Positions 8,421 to 16,323 of a stretch of 64,000 bases of DNA are shown here, one piece after another (position 1 is the stretch's first letter; every line of letters starts with the position of its first letter). The position numbers and the translations under genes are program-made. The notes beneath the pieces are model-generated. The model did no database searches and was not told where the DNA came from. It was given only the letters and a program-made list of their open reading frames with translations. Source of the DNA: an uncultured Clostridia bacterium (lineage in GTDB: Bacteria > Bacillota > Clostridia > Christensenellales > Aristaeellaceae); NCBI GenBank assembly GCA_934630705.1, contig CAKTWP010000001.1:248001-312000 (forward strand), written 5' to 3'.

Positions 8421-10001
8421 TCAGCGTGCGTTATACCGATCCAGCGCAGCCTGCTGAATTTCAATGGCGCGGGCAATGCCCATGGAGTCAAGCGTGTTCA
8501 GGTAATCCTGATAGTTATCCAGAGACACGATGTTCATGATGAATTTCGCTTCCATTTCGCTGACATAGGTTTTGATATCCGTCATGATCTCGGCGTTTTC
8601 CGTCGTTTCGTCCACGGTCATGGTCGTGGCAGGAAGCACGTTATCCTGGCTACCGATGCGCAGCTGGATGATTTCCACCGTGCCCTCCACAAAATACGCG
8701 GGGTTGAACAGGGTGGGCGCGGGCTTGAGATAGGAGCCCTGATTGGACCGGAACACGTTTTTCAGTTCGGAATACATGGCGTTTCCGTTTTCCAGATACT
8801 TATTGATGTACTGCACCCGGCCGTTCGCATCCACGCCGGTGTAATCCACACCATAGATACCGCAGTTGAGCAGATACGCGCCTTCCTCGGAATAGCCGAA
8901 GTCCATAAAGCGCAGGCAGGCGTCCAGCTTTTCGGGATCCTTGGCCAGCGCGGCGTTAATCAGGGTGGTATAGCCGGTGTTCAGCTTTCGGGAGGTGCGC
9001 CATTTGGCTTCCTCGCCTTTCACCTGAGAGGGATACTTTGTGGCGTCCCAGATCTGGCCATAAACCTCCTTCTGGGTGTTATGGAAAGCTGTGTTTCGGT
9101 TGCAGCTGGCGGCCACGCTCCCCGCGTTGATCAGCGCGTCCATGGCGTCCTTGTCCCGGGTGGCATATTCCGTGTCGATCAGCCCCTCGGCATACCACTT
9201 GTGCATCTCCGTCAGATAGGCCAGATACGCGTCGGTCGCCGGGCCGTAAACCACCTTTCCCTCGTCGTTCAGGCAGAAATCGGGGCCGATATTGTATGCG
9301 CCCTTGAACACGTTGTTCGTATCGCGGTAATCCAGCAGCACCGCGGGAGCGTTATCCAGCGCCTTGATGGCGGTCAGGGCGTCATGCCATTCCTGGATGG
9401 TTTCCGGCGCCTGCATGCCCACCGCCTCCAATAGATCCCGGCGGATTACGGGGCCTTCGGAGGGATAGCCCTGAATGGGCGTCAGCTTGCCGTTTTGCCA
9501 GTCGCCCGTGACGCCGTTAAAGCCCAGGAACATGCCGTCATCGTTGAAGGACTCGCGCTTGAAATCCGGGTTCAGCTCGAACAAAGACCACAGATTCGGG
9601 CACTTTTCCTCCAGCATGTCGGTCAGATCCAGAAACAGGCCGTCGGCAATCGCAGCCGCCGCGCCGCCGGCGTAATACTTGTCCACGCCCATGACCAGAT
9701 CCGGGATCTTGCCGCTGGCCAGCATCAGCGTCATTTCGGACTTTTCCGAGCCCAGGGAGGGATGCGTCCATTCCACATGATAGCCCAGCCGGGAAGCGTA
9801 TTCCGCCCAGGCGGTGTTGCCGCTGTAATCGGTCAGATACTTCAGCGTGGTAGAGGATTCCATCTTGGACCAGATCGTGATGGTAATACCGGTATCCTCA
9901 CCCTTGTAGCTGGGCACCAGGGCGTTGGACAGATCAGCCAGCGCGGAGGAGCTGAAGAGGAGGAGCACCAGGGCAAGAGACAGGATTTTCCGAAGCTTCA
10001 T
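8421..10001 (-). CDS. Extracellular sugar-binding protein of ABC transporter
   Basis: A 526-residue exported solute-binding protein of the large (over 500 residue) class that partners LplB/LplC permeases. It has a Sec signal peptide (MKLRKILSLALVLLLFSSSA, then LADLSN) and no lipobox cysteine, so anchoring is unclear. Bacterial SBP family 1 features include IWSKME near the mature N-terminus and PIQGYPSEGPVIRRDLLEAV in the middle. The start at 10001 follows GGGAGG; an in-frame ATG five codons earlier overlaps that site. It is the first gene of the operon, divergent from the AraC-type regulator. Confidence 0.9.
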   Translation of the reverse strand: MKLRKILSLALVLLLFSSSALADLSNALVPSYKGEDTGITITIWSKMESSTTLKYLTDYSGNTAWAEYASRLGYHVEWTHPSLGSEKSEMTLMLASGKIPDLVMGVDKYYAGGAAAAIADGLFLDLTDMLEEKCPNLWSLFELNPDFKRESFNDDGMFLGFNGVTGDWQNGKLTPIQGYPSEGPVIRRDLLEAVGMQAPETIQEWHDALTAIKALDNAPAVLLDYRDTNNVFKGAYNIGPDFCLNDEGKVVYGPATDAYLAYLTEMHKWYAEGLIDTEYATRDKDAMDALINAGSVAASCNRNTAFHNTQKEVYGQIWDATKYPSQVKGEEAKWRTSRKLNTGYTTLINAALAKDPEKLDACLRFMDFGYSEEGAYLLNCGIYGVDYTGVDANGRVQYINKYLENGNAMYSELKNVFRSNQGSYLKPAPTLFNPAYFVEGTVEIIQLRIGSQDNVLPATTMTVDETTENAEIMTDIKTYVSEMEAKFIMNIVSLDNYQDYLNTLDSMGIARAIEIQQAALDRYNAR

Positions 10002-10044
10002 GTAAATACCTCCCATGCGTTTTTGCGGCGTCTTGCGCCGTCCT

Positions 10045-10185
10045 CTGCGTTTATTAACGCACAGACCGCCCGAATTGGATAGAGGCAGAATCCCTGTTTT
10101 TATCCGGAATGTCCGTTTTTTGACCGTTTATCATGCAAAATCTGACTATCAATATTTGATTGGTCCAATTTGATCCGAATTTGAC
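10045..10185. promoter_or_regulatory. Operator-like repeats in the divergent control region
   Basis: The gap between the binding-protein gene and the divergent AraC gene holds an interrupted palindrome TGCGTT-tatt-AACGCA (about 10047-10062). It also holds three direct TTTGAY boxes at 10155, 10169 and 10180, with ATTGG-T-CCAAT between the first two. Direct repeats are the usual target of AraC-family activators, so the divergent regulator may bind here. No clear promoter pair with good spacing was found for the binding-protein gene. Confidence 0.4.
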
Positions 10186-10251
10186 TGGAAAAATGCGGCC
10201 ACGCGCGTTATAATGGAGACGTACAGAAAACGAGGGTACAGGGTGAGTTCA

Positions 10252-12402
10252 ATGCGGTTCAATCGTTCGATTTTTCTTTCCTTTCTTTGGAGCTATCTGC
10301 TGCTGATGGGCATTGTGATTTCCATTGTATCAGCAGTTTTCATCAGCCGCTTTTCCGCGCAGAAGGAGGAACTGCGTAATTCCTATCAGAATACCCTGAA
10401 CGTGATGACCGAAAGCATCTCCGTGCAGCTGGACCGCTGCATGGTGCTGCTGGACGAATACGTGCTGGACGTTCATGCCTCGGCGTTGGTCAACGCCGCC
10501 CAAGCTACCGATGTGCATACCCGGGAGAACATTCTGGCGCTCCATCGCACCCTGGCCAACAACGTCAGCTGGCAGGACATTTGCAGGCAGGTCACCTACC
10601 TTTTCGGAAAAATGGGCCTGGCGCTGTCCAATACCGGCTCCTGCGAAATGGAAAACTGCTATAAGCTATATTTTTGCAATGCGTTCGGCTCCATGGAGGA
10701 ATGGATCCGCTGGACTGCGTCGCTGCAAACCGGCATGCTCTACGCTGGAGCGGACGGCTCGGTTTATATGGGCACTGCGCTGCCGCTGCTGGGCGGAGAA
10801 AACCGCCAGTGCGCGGTGGTGCTCAAGCTGAATGAGAAAAATCTGTTTGCGCCTCTGCTCAGCTCTCAGCCGCTATTTAACGGCGCGTTGGAGGTGTGCG
10901 ACAGCCTGGGCAATCCGCTTTATGCAATCGGCGATACCGCGCTGCTGAAAAACGAGTCGGATGCGCAGCTGTTTCATTTTCAGGCGCAGGATCACGCCGC
11001 CCGGTTCATCCTCCGCTCCGCTGTGGAAAGGGACCTGCTGTTTGCCAGCGCCATCAGCGCGCTGCGCTTTTATTTGATCGTGCTGCTCCTGTGCATCGTG
11101 CTGGGCGTCGCTGTTTCGCTGGGGATGAGCGCGCGGTTTTATCAGCCGGTGCGGCGCATTGCCAGCATGATGGGCGGCTGGAAGGGCCGCACCAATGAAA
11201 TCCGCCATATCGAGCAATCCATCCAGCAGATCATGAACGAACGGGAGCAACTCAGCTCCAGCCTGCAGCGGCACAGCGGCGATCTGCTGGAATGCGAATT
11301 CCGCCGCGTAATTAACGGTGAAGCGGACGAATCCCAGATGCAGACGCTGATCGAGCATGAGCTGGCTCCCCAGGGCCAGGGGCTGGTATCCCTTGTGCTG
11401 CTGGGCCCGGAGGGCGTATCCCGAAAGCAGATGAGCCAGCTGCTGGAAACCGTGCTGAGCCGGCGCGTCCGCTGCCGCTGCTTCACCACCGGACAGCTGG
11501 TGGCCGGGCTGGCCGTGGCGGAGGAACGGGCCGCCGTAAAGGCGCAGCTGCAGGCCGCCTTCGACGAAATGAGCGCCGTCTGCCCGGGCACGTTCTGTCT
11601 GGCCGTAAGCGAGATCGTGCGCTCGCCCCAGGCCGTGAAGGCCTCCCATCAGCAGGCCATGGAGGCGCTGGATATGCTTATCACAACCCGGGGAAGCGGC
11701 CTGTTTTTCGCCGATGAGCTGCCTCCCTCTCACGGCCGGGCAGACAGCAGCATCACCCTTTATGATCATATGCGTCTGCAGGACGCCATTCGCTCCGGCA
11801 GCCGGGAGGAAGCGCTGCGCATTTTCCATTGGATGACGGAGAAGTATTTCCCGCCCGAGGGCGTGCCGCTGCCCTGGCTGAAATGCCGTATGTTCAGCCT
11901 GGTGCATACCCTTGTATCCGCCGCGCCGGAAACCCATGCGCAGCTGCAGGATGAATCGCCCCTGGAGCGGCTGATGGAATGCTCGACCATCAGCGATATG
12001 ATCGGCGAAGCGGAGCAGTATCTGCAGGCCATGTGCAGCCTGATGCAGCCCGCCGCCGCTTCCGTCTCGCCCTCGCCCTCCCGGGATCAGGTGATGGATT
12101 ACATTAAATCCCATTATCAGAACCCGGAGCTGAGCGTTTCCTCCATTGCCGACCATTTTCAGATGAACGCGTCTTATTTGTCCCGCCTGTTCAAGCAAAC
12201 CACGGGCAAGGGCGTGCTGGACGCCATCCACGCCGTCCGCATTGCCCGGGCAAAGGAGCTGCTCTGGGAAACGCATATGCCTCTGCATGCCATTCAGACA
12301 GCCACGGGCTTTCCCAGCGAGCAGACCATGCTCCGCGCCTTTAAGCGCGAGGAGGGCATGACCCCAAGCCAGTTTCGTCAGCTGCATCAGCAGAACGCGT
12401 AG
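10252..12402 (+). CDS. Membrane-anchored AraC-family sensor-regulator
   Basis: A 716-residue one-component regulator. An N-terminal membrane segment (about residues 9-30) and a second near 265-290 (FYLIVLLLCIVLGVAVSLGM) enclose an extracellular sensor region. A cytoplasmic linker and a C-terminal AraC helix-turn-helix pair follow at about 610-710 (SVSSIADHFQMNASYLSRLF, GFPSEQTMLRAFKREEGMTP). This architecture occurs beside LplB/LplC sugar transporters. The start is uncertain: ATG 10252 has GGTGA at good spacing, GTG 10243 has GAGGG, and ATG 10213 lies inside a TATAAT sequence. It probably activates the divergent transporter operon when its sugar binds outside the cell. Confidence 0.92.
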   Translation: MRFNRSIFLSFLWSYLLLMGIVISIVSAVFISRFSAQKEELRNSYQNTLNVMTESISVQLDRCMVLLDEYVLDVHASALVNAAQATDVHTRENILALHRTLANNVSWQDICRQVTYLFGKMGLALSNTGSCEMENCYKLYFCNAFGSMEEWIRWTASLQTGMLYAGADGSVYMGTALPLLGGENRQCAVVLKLNEKNLFAPLLSSQPLFNGALEVCDSLGNPLYAIGDTALLKNESDAQLFHFQAQDHAARFILRSAVERDLLFASAISALRFYLIVLLLCIVLGVAVSLGMSARFYQPVRRIASMMGGWKGRTNEIRHIEQSIQQIMNEREQLSSSLQRHSGDLLECEFRRVINGEADESQMQTLIEHELAPQGQGLVSLVLLGPEGVSRKQMSQLLETVLSRRVRCRCFTTGQLVAGLAVAEERAAVKAQLQAAFDEMSAVCPGTFCLAVSEIVRSPQAVKASHQQAMEALDMLITTRGSGLFFADELPPSHGRADSSITLYDHMRLQDAIRSGSREEALRIFHWMTEKYFPPEGVPLPWLKCRMFSLVHTLVSAAPETHAQLQDESPLERLMECSTISDMIGEAEQYLQAMCSLMQPAAASVSPSPSRDQVMDYIKSHYQNPELSVSSIADHFQMNASYLSRLFKQTTGKGVLDAIHAVRIARAKELLWETHMPLHAIQTATGFPSEQTMLRAFKREEGMTPSQFRQLHQQNA

Positions 12403-12406
12403 GAAT

Positions 12407-12455
12407 GCGCTGACCCTGCCGTATGAATATGATTATAGGGGCAAGCGCCGTTTTT
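12407..12455 (+). terminator. Possible terminator after the AraC gene
   Basis: GCGCT (12407-12411) and a following CCC can pair with GGG and AGCGC (12444-12448), with TTTTT directly after. The loop is long, so the call is tentative. Confidence 0.35.
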
Positions 12456-12524
12456 GGCAATCATCCTTCCCGCCGCCAGCCTTTTTTACGCCACATTTAT
12501 TTCGTTTTCTTCCCGGATCCGCTC

Positions 12525-12552
12525 TTGCTTTTGCTCCGGGAAATGGTATATT
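12525..12552 (+). promoter_or_regulatory. Probable promoter of the TetR gene
   Basis: TTGCTT (12525-12530) is followed after 16 bases by TATATT (12547-12552), which carries an extended TGG before it. It lies about 90 bases upstream of the TetR start. Confidence 0.5.
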
Positions 12553-12639
12553 ATATGGTAAACTGCAGGAAACAGGCCAAGCGGCAGCAGCATTCAGCGC
12601 GCCGTAAAAAGCGGCAAGCGCACACAGGAGGGGGAAAAG

Positions 12640-13200
12640 ATGGCGTCGTTCACTCGAAAAGCGATCATGACCGTTTTTCTCAATTTGCTGGAGGAACGGC
12701 CCTTGAGCAAGATCACGGTGAAGGACATTGTGGACGCCTGCGGGATTAACCGCAACACGTTCTATTATCATTTTGAAGACATTCCCGCGCTGATCGAGGC
12801 CATTGTTAAAGAAGAAACCGATCTGATGATGCGAGCGCATGCAAACGTAGATTCGGTGGAGGACGCGCTGGAAATCGCGGTGAATTACATTTTGAAGCAT
12901 CGCCGGGCGGCGCTGCATATTCATCAGTCCTCCAACCGGGAGCTGTATGAGCGGTATCTGATGCAGCTATGCAACTACGTGGTGGAAACTTATTTCAACG
13001 CGCTTCTGGCAGACCGAAACATCTGCGATTTTGACCGGGCGATTCTGATCCGCTCCTATCGCTGCTGGTGCTACGGGCTGATCACGGACTGGCTGAATGA
13101 AGGCCTGAAGGACGATATCCGGCCCAAGCTGAAGCGGCTGTGTCAGCTGCGGGAAGGCGGCGTGGAGGAAATGCTTGCCCGCTGCAATCCCAAGGAATAA
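12640..13200 (+). CDS. TetR-family transcriptional regulator
   Basis: A 186-residue TetR-type repressor. The N-terminal helix-turn-helix is clear (residues about 8-50: AIMTVFLNLLEERPLSKITV, then DIVDACGINRNTFYYHFED). The C-terminal helical ligand domain is of the TetR_C type with no DNA-binding features. An AGGAGGGG site precedes the ATG. It lies directly before the HdeD-like/MMPL/YhgE-like genes and probably controls them, although a strong terminator separates them. The ligand is unknown. Confidence 0.92.
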   Translation: MASFTRKAIMTVFLNLLEERPLSKITVKDIVDACGINRNTFYYHFEDIPALIEAIVKEETDLMMRAHANVDSVEDALEIAVNYILKHRRAALHIHQSSNRELYERYLMQLCNYVVETYFNALLADRNICDFDRAILIRSYRCWCYGLITDWLNEGLKDDIRPKLKRLCQLREGGVEEMLARCNPKE

Positions 13201-13212
13201 ATATAAAATATT

Positions 13213-13264
13213 GCGGGGAAAAGCCGTTCTTTGCGCTCAAAGAACGGTTTTCCCCGTTTTTTCG
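13213..13264 (+). terminator. Strong intrinsic terminator after the TetR gene
   Basis: CGGGGAAAA-G-CCGTTCTTTG (13214-13233) pairs with CAAAGAACGGTTTTCCCCG (13238-13256), a 19-pair stem with one bulged base and a four-base loop, followed by TTTTTTT. Confidence 0.9.
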
Positions 13265-13285
13265 TAAGAGCCGTAAAATACCCTA

Positions 13286-13363
13286 CATGAATTGGAAGAT
13301 GCGCCCCGGACCGGAAAAAGAAACGACATGCGTTTCTTCTCCCGTCCGGGGCGCATTGCTGAT
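13286..13363 (-). repeat. Dispersed hairpin repeat, copy 1 (reverse orientation)
   Basis: Outer arms ATGCGCCCCGGAC (13299-13311) and GTCCGGGGCGCAT (13344-13356) pair perfectly. An inner stem AAGAAACG/CGTTTCTT is nested within. Read on the reverse strand it begins ATCAGCAATGCGCCCC like copies 2 and 3. There is no T-tract, so it is not a plain terminator. Confidence 0.8.
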
Positions 13364-13442
13364 CCGTGCAGCGTCAGCCTGCTTTCTTAGGGGAACGAAA
13401 CCTCACCTTGGATAAAAAAGATGGTTCCGCTGGCAATTCTTT

Positions 13443-13464
13443 TGCCCATGTTTGGGCATTTTTC
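13443..13464 (+). terminator. Short terminator-like hairpin upstream of the HdeD-like gene
   Basis: TGCCCA (13443-13448) pairs with TGGGCA (13453-13458) and is followed by TTTTT. The 13201-13623 gap (over 400 bases) otherwise holds the TetR terminator, hairpin repeat copy 1 and a possible -10 TATACT at 13558-13563. Confidence 0.4.
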
Positions 13465-13623
13465 TTGATGTGCCCAATTTTTGGACGATTTTCCCGCCCT
13501 GCCCGCATTTTGGACAATGGCTCCTGGCTGCCCGTTTTCTTTGCCGCCGTCATTTGCTATACTTTCTCCTGCATCGAGGGGGATGCATCCATTGAATTTT
13601 GCTTTGGCAAGGGAGGGTTTTTC

Positions 13624-14223
13624 ATGCGGTCTGTGAAAACGATTCAGGCTGCCAAAACCAGCTACATCATCATGTCCGCGCTGTTTTGCGTGCTGGGAAT
13701 CGTGCTGATTGCGTTTCCCGGCATCTCGGTCAGCTTCGTGGGCATTGCCGCAGGCATTATGCTGATTGCCTTTGGCGTGGTGAAGCTGGTGGGCTATTTC
13801 TCCAAGGATCTGTATCGGCTGGCCTTCCAGTTTGATCTGGCGTTCGGCGCGCTGCTGGTGGTGCTGGGCATCGTGATTCTGACCAATCCGGAAAGCGCGC
13901 TTTCGTTCCTGTGCATGATGCTGGGCATCGTGATCATGGCGGACGGATTCTTCAAGCTCCAATCGTCTCTGGACGCCCGGCGCTTCGGCCTTCGCTCCTG
14001 GTGGGCAATGCTGGGGCTGGGCGTATGCGCGGGGCTGATGGGCGCTGCGCTGCTGGTCTGGCCGGATAAAAGCGCGCAGGTGATGATGATTCTGCTGGGC
14101 GTGGGCCTGCTGGTGGAAGGAATTCTGAATCTGTGCATGGGGCTGTTTGCCATCAAAATCATCAAGCGCCAGCAGCCCGAAATTGCGCAGACCGTGGAAT
14201 ACTGGATTGACAAGGACGAATAG
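13624..14223 (+). CDS. HdeD-like (DUF308) membrane protein
   Basis: A 199-residue integral membrane protein with about six hydrophobic segments in three paired repeats (for example FCVLGIVLIAFPGISVSFVG and GALLVVLGIVILTNPESAL). This is the DUF308/HdeD layout; HdeD proteins are linked to acid or envelope stress, but a transport or catalytic role is not established. The start at 13624 follows GGGAGG; the open frame upstream has no ribosome site and crosses intergenic features. It is the first gene of a three-gene operon with an MMPL transporter and a YhgE-like protein. Confidence 0.88.
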   Translation: MRSVKTIQAAKTSYIIMSALFCVLGIVLIAFPGISVSFVGIAAGIMLIAFGVVKLVGYFSKDLYRLAFQFDLAFGALLVVLGIVILTNPESALSFLCMMLGIVIMADGFFKLQSSLDARRFGLRSWWAMLGLGVCAGLMGAALLVWPDKSAQVMMILLGVGLLVEGILNLCMGLFAIKIIKRQQPEIAQTVEYWIDKDE

Positions 14224-14246
14224 GAGAAAGGCAGGGAGGATCAATC

Positions 14247-16316
14247 ATGCGTTTAGCCAATGCGGTGGTGAAGCACCGCGCGCTCATTCTTGTTCTGGCG
14301 CTGGTGCTGCTGGTTCCGTCCGTGCTGGGCATGGTAAATACCCGCATCAATTACGACATGCTGGATTATCTGCCCGAGGACATGGACACGGTGATCGGCC
14401 AGAACGAGCTGCTGTCGGAATTCAACAAGGGCGCGTTTTCGCTGGTCATTCTGGAGGACATGCCTGCCAAGGACGTATCCGCGCTGAAGGAAAAGATCGC
14501 TCAGGTGGAGCATGTGGACTCGGTGATCTGGTACGACGATCTGGCAGATCTGTCCATCCCCATGGAGATTCTGCCGGAGAACATTTACCGGGAGTTCAAC
14601 ACCGATAACGCCACCATGATGGCCGTGTTCTTCGATTCGTCCACCTCCGCAGACGTGACCATGGACGCCATCCGGGAGATTCGCTCCCTCGCAGGGAAGC
14701 AGTGCTTCGTGTCCGGCATGTCCGCGCTGGTAACGGACCTGAAGGACCTGTGCGAGCGGGAAGAACCCATTTACGTGGCCCTGGCGGTGGCCTGCGCCTG
14801 CCTGGCCATGATGCTGCTGCTGGACAGCTATCTGGTGCCCTTCGTGTTCCTGGTCAGCATCGGCATCTGCATTGTGATGAACCTGGGCAGCAATTACTTC
14901 TTCGGCGAGATTTCGTATATCACCAAGGCGCTGTCTGCCGTGCTGCAGCTGGCTGTTACCATGGACTATTCCATCTTCCTGTGGCACAGCTACAATGAGC
15001 AGCGGGAGCGCGTCGCGGATAAAAACGAAGCCATGGCCAACGCCATCCATGAAACCTTCGTTTCCGTGCTGGGCAGCTCCATCACCACCATCGCCGGCTT
15101 CATCGCCCTGTGCTTCATGAGCTTCACCATGGGCCGCGATTTGGGCCTGGTGATGGCCAAGGGCGTGCTGCTGGGCGTAATCGGCTGCGTCACGTTGCTG
15201 CCGTCGCTGATTCTGCTGCTGGATAAGCCCCTGCAAAAGACCCGGCATAAGCCCCTGATCCGCCGGGCGGACAGCTTCTCCAAGAATGTGGTGAAGGCCT
15301 TCCCGGTGTTCCTGGTGATCTTCGCGCTGCTGATTGCCCCTTCCTATTACGGCTATAGCAAGACCAACGACGAAGTGTATTACGACATGGGCCAATGCCT
15401 GCCCCAGGACATTGACTACGTGATCGCCAACAGCAAGCTGGTGGACGATTTCGATATCGCCTCCACCCATATGCTGCTGGTGGACGCACACCTGCCCGCC
15501 AAGGACGTGCGCAGCATGATCCGGGAAATGGAGCAGGTGGACGGCGTGAAATACCTGCTGAGCCTTGAAAGTGTAATCGGCAGCCGGGTGCCGGAGGAAA
15601 TCCTGCCGGAATCCATCGTCAGCATCCTCAAGAGCGATCGCTGGGAGTTGATGCTCATCAATTCCGAATACAAGGTAGCCAGCGATGCGGTGGGCACTCA
15701 GATCGACAGCCTGAACGCGATTCTGAAAAAGTATGATCCCTCCGGCATGCTCATCGGCGAAGCCCCCTGCATGAAGGACATGATCAAAACCACCGGTCAT
15801 GACTTCCAGGTGGTGAATCTGGTATCCATCATTGCCATCTTCGTGATTATTCTGCTGGTAGAAAAGAGCCTCACTTTGCCCGTGATCCTGATTTCGGTAA
15901 TCGAGCTGGCCATTTTCATCAATCTGGGCCTGCCCCACTATCTGGGCCAGTCGCTGCCCTTCATCGCCCCCATCTGCATCTCCACCATCCAGCTGGGCGC
16001 CACGGTGGACTACGCCATCCTGATGACCACCCGGTATAAGGAAGAACGGGTAAACGGCAAGAGCAAGAAGGACGCCATTGCTTCGGCGCTGGCCGCCTCC
16101 GTGCCTTCCATCATTGTCAGTGGTCTGGGCCTGTTCGCCGCCACCTTCGGCGTGGCTGTGTATTCGGACATGGACATCATCCGCTCCATGTGCATGCTGA
16201 TGGCCCGGGGCGCGCTGGTAAGCGTGGTCTGTGTGCTCTTCTTCCTGCCTGCGCTGCTGATGCTGCTGGATTGCGTGGTGCGCCATACCACGCTGCATAT
16301 GAACGTAAAGGAGTAA
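14247..16316 (+). CDS. MMPL/RND-superfamily transporter
   Basis: A 689-residue polytopic protein with the internal duplication of the RND fold. Each half has one membrane helix (near residues 11-31 and 348-366), then an extracytoplasmic loop, then five helices. Loop openings resemble each other (NYDMLDYLPEDMDTVIGQNELLS in the first half, YYDMGQCLPQDIDYVIANSK in the second). Helix-4-like motifs VTMDYSIFLWHSYNEQRE and GATVDYAILMTTRYKEER carry the family's conserved Asp-Tyr. It probably exports a lipid or other hydrophobic substrate by proton motive force. It sits between the HdeD-like and YhgE-like genes, an arrangement met in Firmicutes under TetR control. Confidence 0.92.
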   Translation: MRLANAVVKHRALILVLALVLLVPSVLGMVNTRINYDMLDYLPEDMDTVIGQNELLSEFNKGAFSLVILEDMPAKDVSALKEKIAQVEHVDSVIWYDDLADLSIPMEILPENIYREFNTDNATMMAVFFDSSTSADVTMDAIREIRSLAGKQCFVSGMSALVTDLKDLCEREEPIYVALAVACACLAMMLLLDSYLVPFVFLVSIGICIVMNLGSNYFFGEISYITKALSAVLQLAVTMDYSIFLWHSYNEQRERVADKNEAMANAIHETFVSVLGSSITTIAGFIALCFMSFTMGRDLGLVMAKGVLLGVIGCVTLLPSLILLLDKPLQKTRHKPLIRRADSFSKNVVKAFPVFLVIFALLIAPSYYGYSKTNDEVYYDMGQCLPQDIDYVIANSKLVDDFDIASTHMLLVDAHLPAKDVRSMIREMEQVDGVKYLLSLESVIGSRVPEEILPESIVSILKSDRWELMLINSEYKVASDAVGTQIDSLNAILKKYDPSGMLIGEAPCMKDMIKTTGHDFQVVNLVSIIAIFVIILLVEKSLTLPVILISVIELAIFINLGLPHYLGQSLPFIAPICISTIQLGATVDYAILMTTRYKEERVNGKSKKDAIASALAASVPSIIVSGLGLFAATFGVAVYSDMDIIRSMCMLMARGALVSVVCVLFFLPALLMLLDCVVRHTTLHMNVKE

Positions 16317-16323
16317 ACGCCCT

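Noticed and set aside
10181..10214. TTGACT and TATAAT before the AraC gene as a promoter pair
   Set aside because: The spacer is 22 bases, too long for a sigma-A promoter; only the -10 is kept as a comment on start choice.
13201..13623. Riboswitch or small RNA in the gap before the HdeD-like gene
   Set aside because: The gap is explained by a terminator, hairpin repeat copy 1 and a short terminator-like hairpin; no known riboswitch core was recognised.
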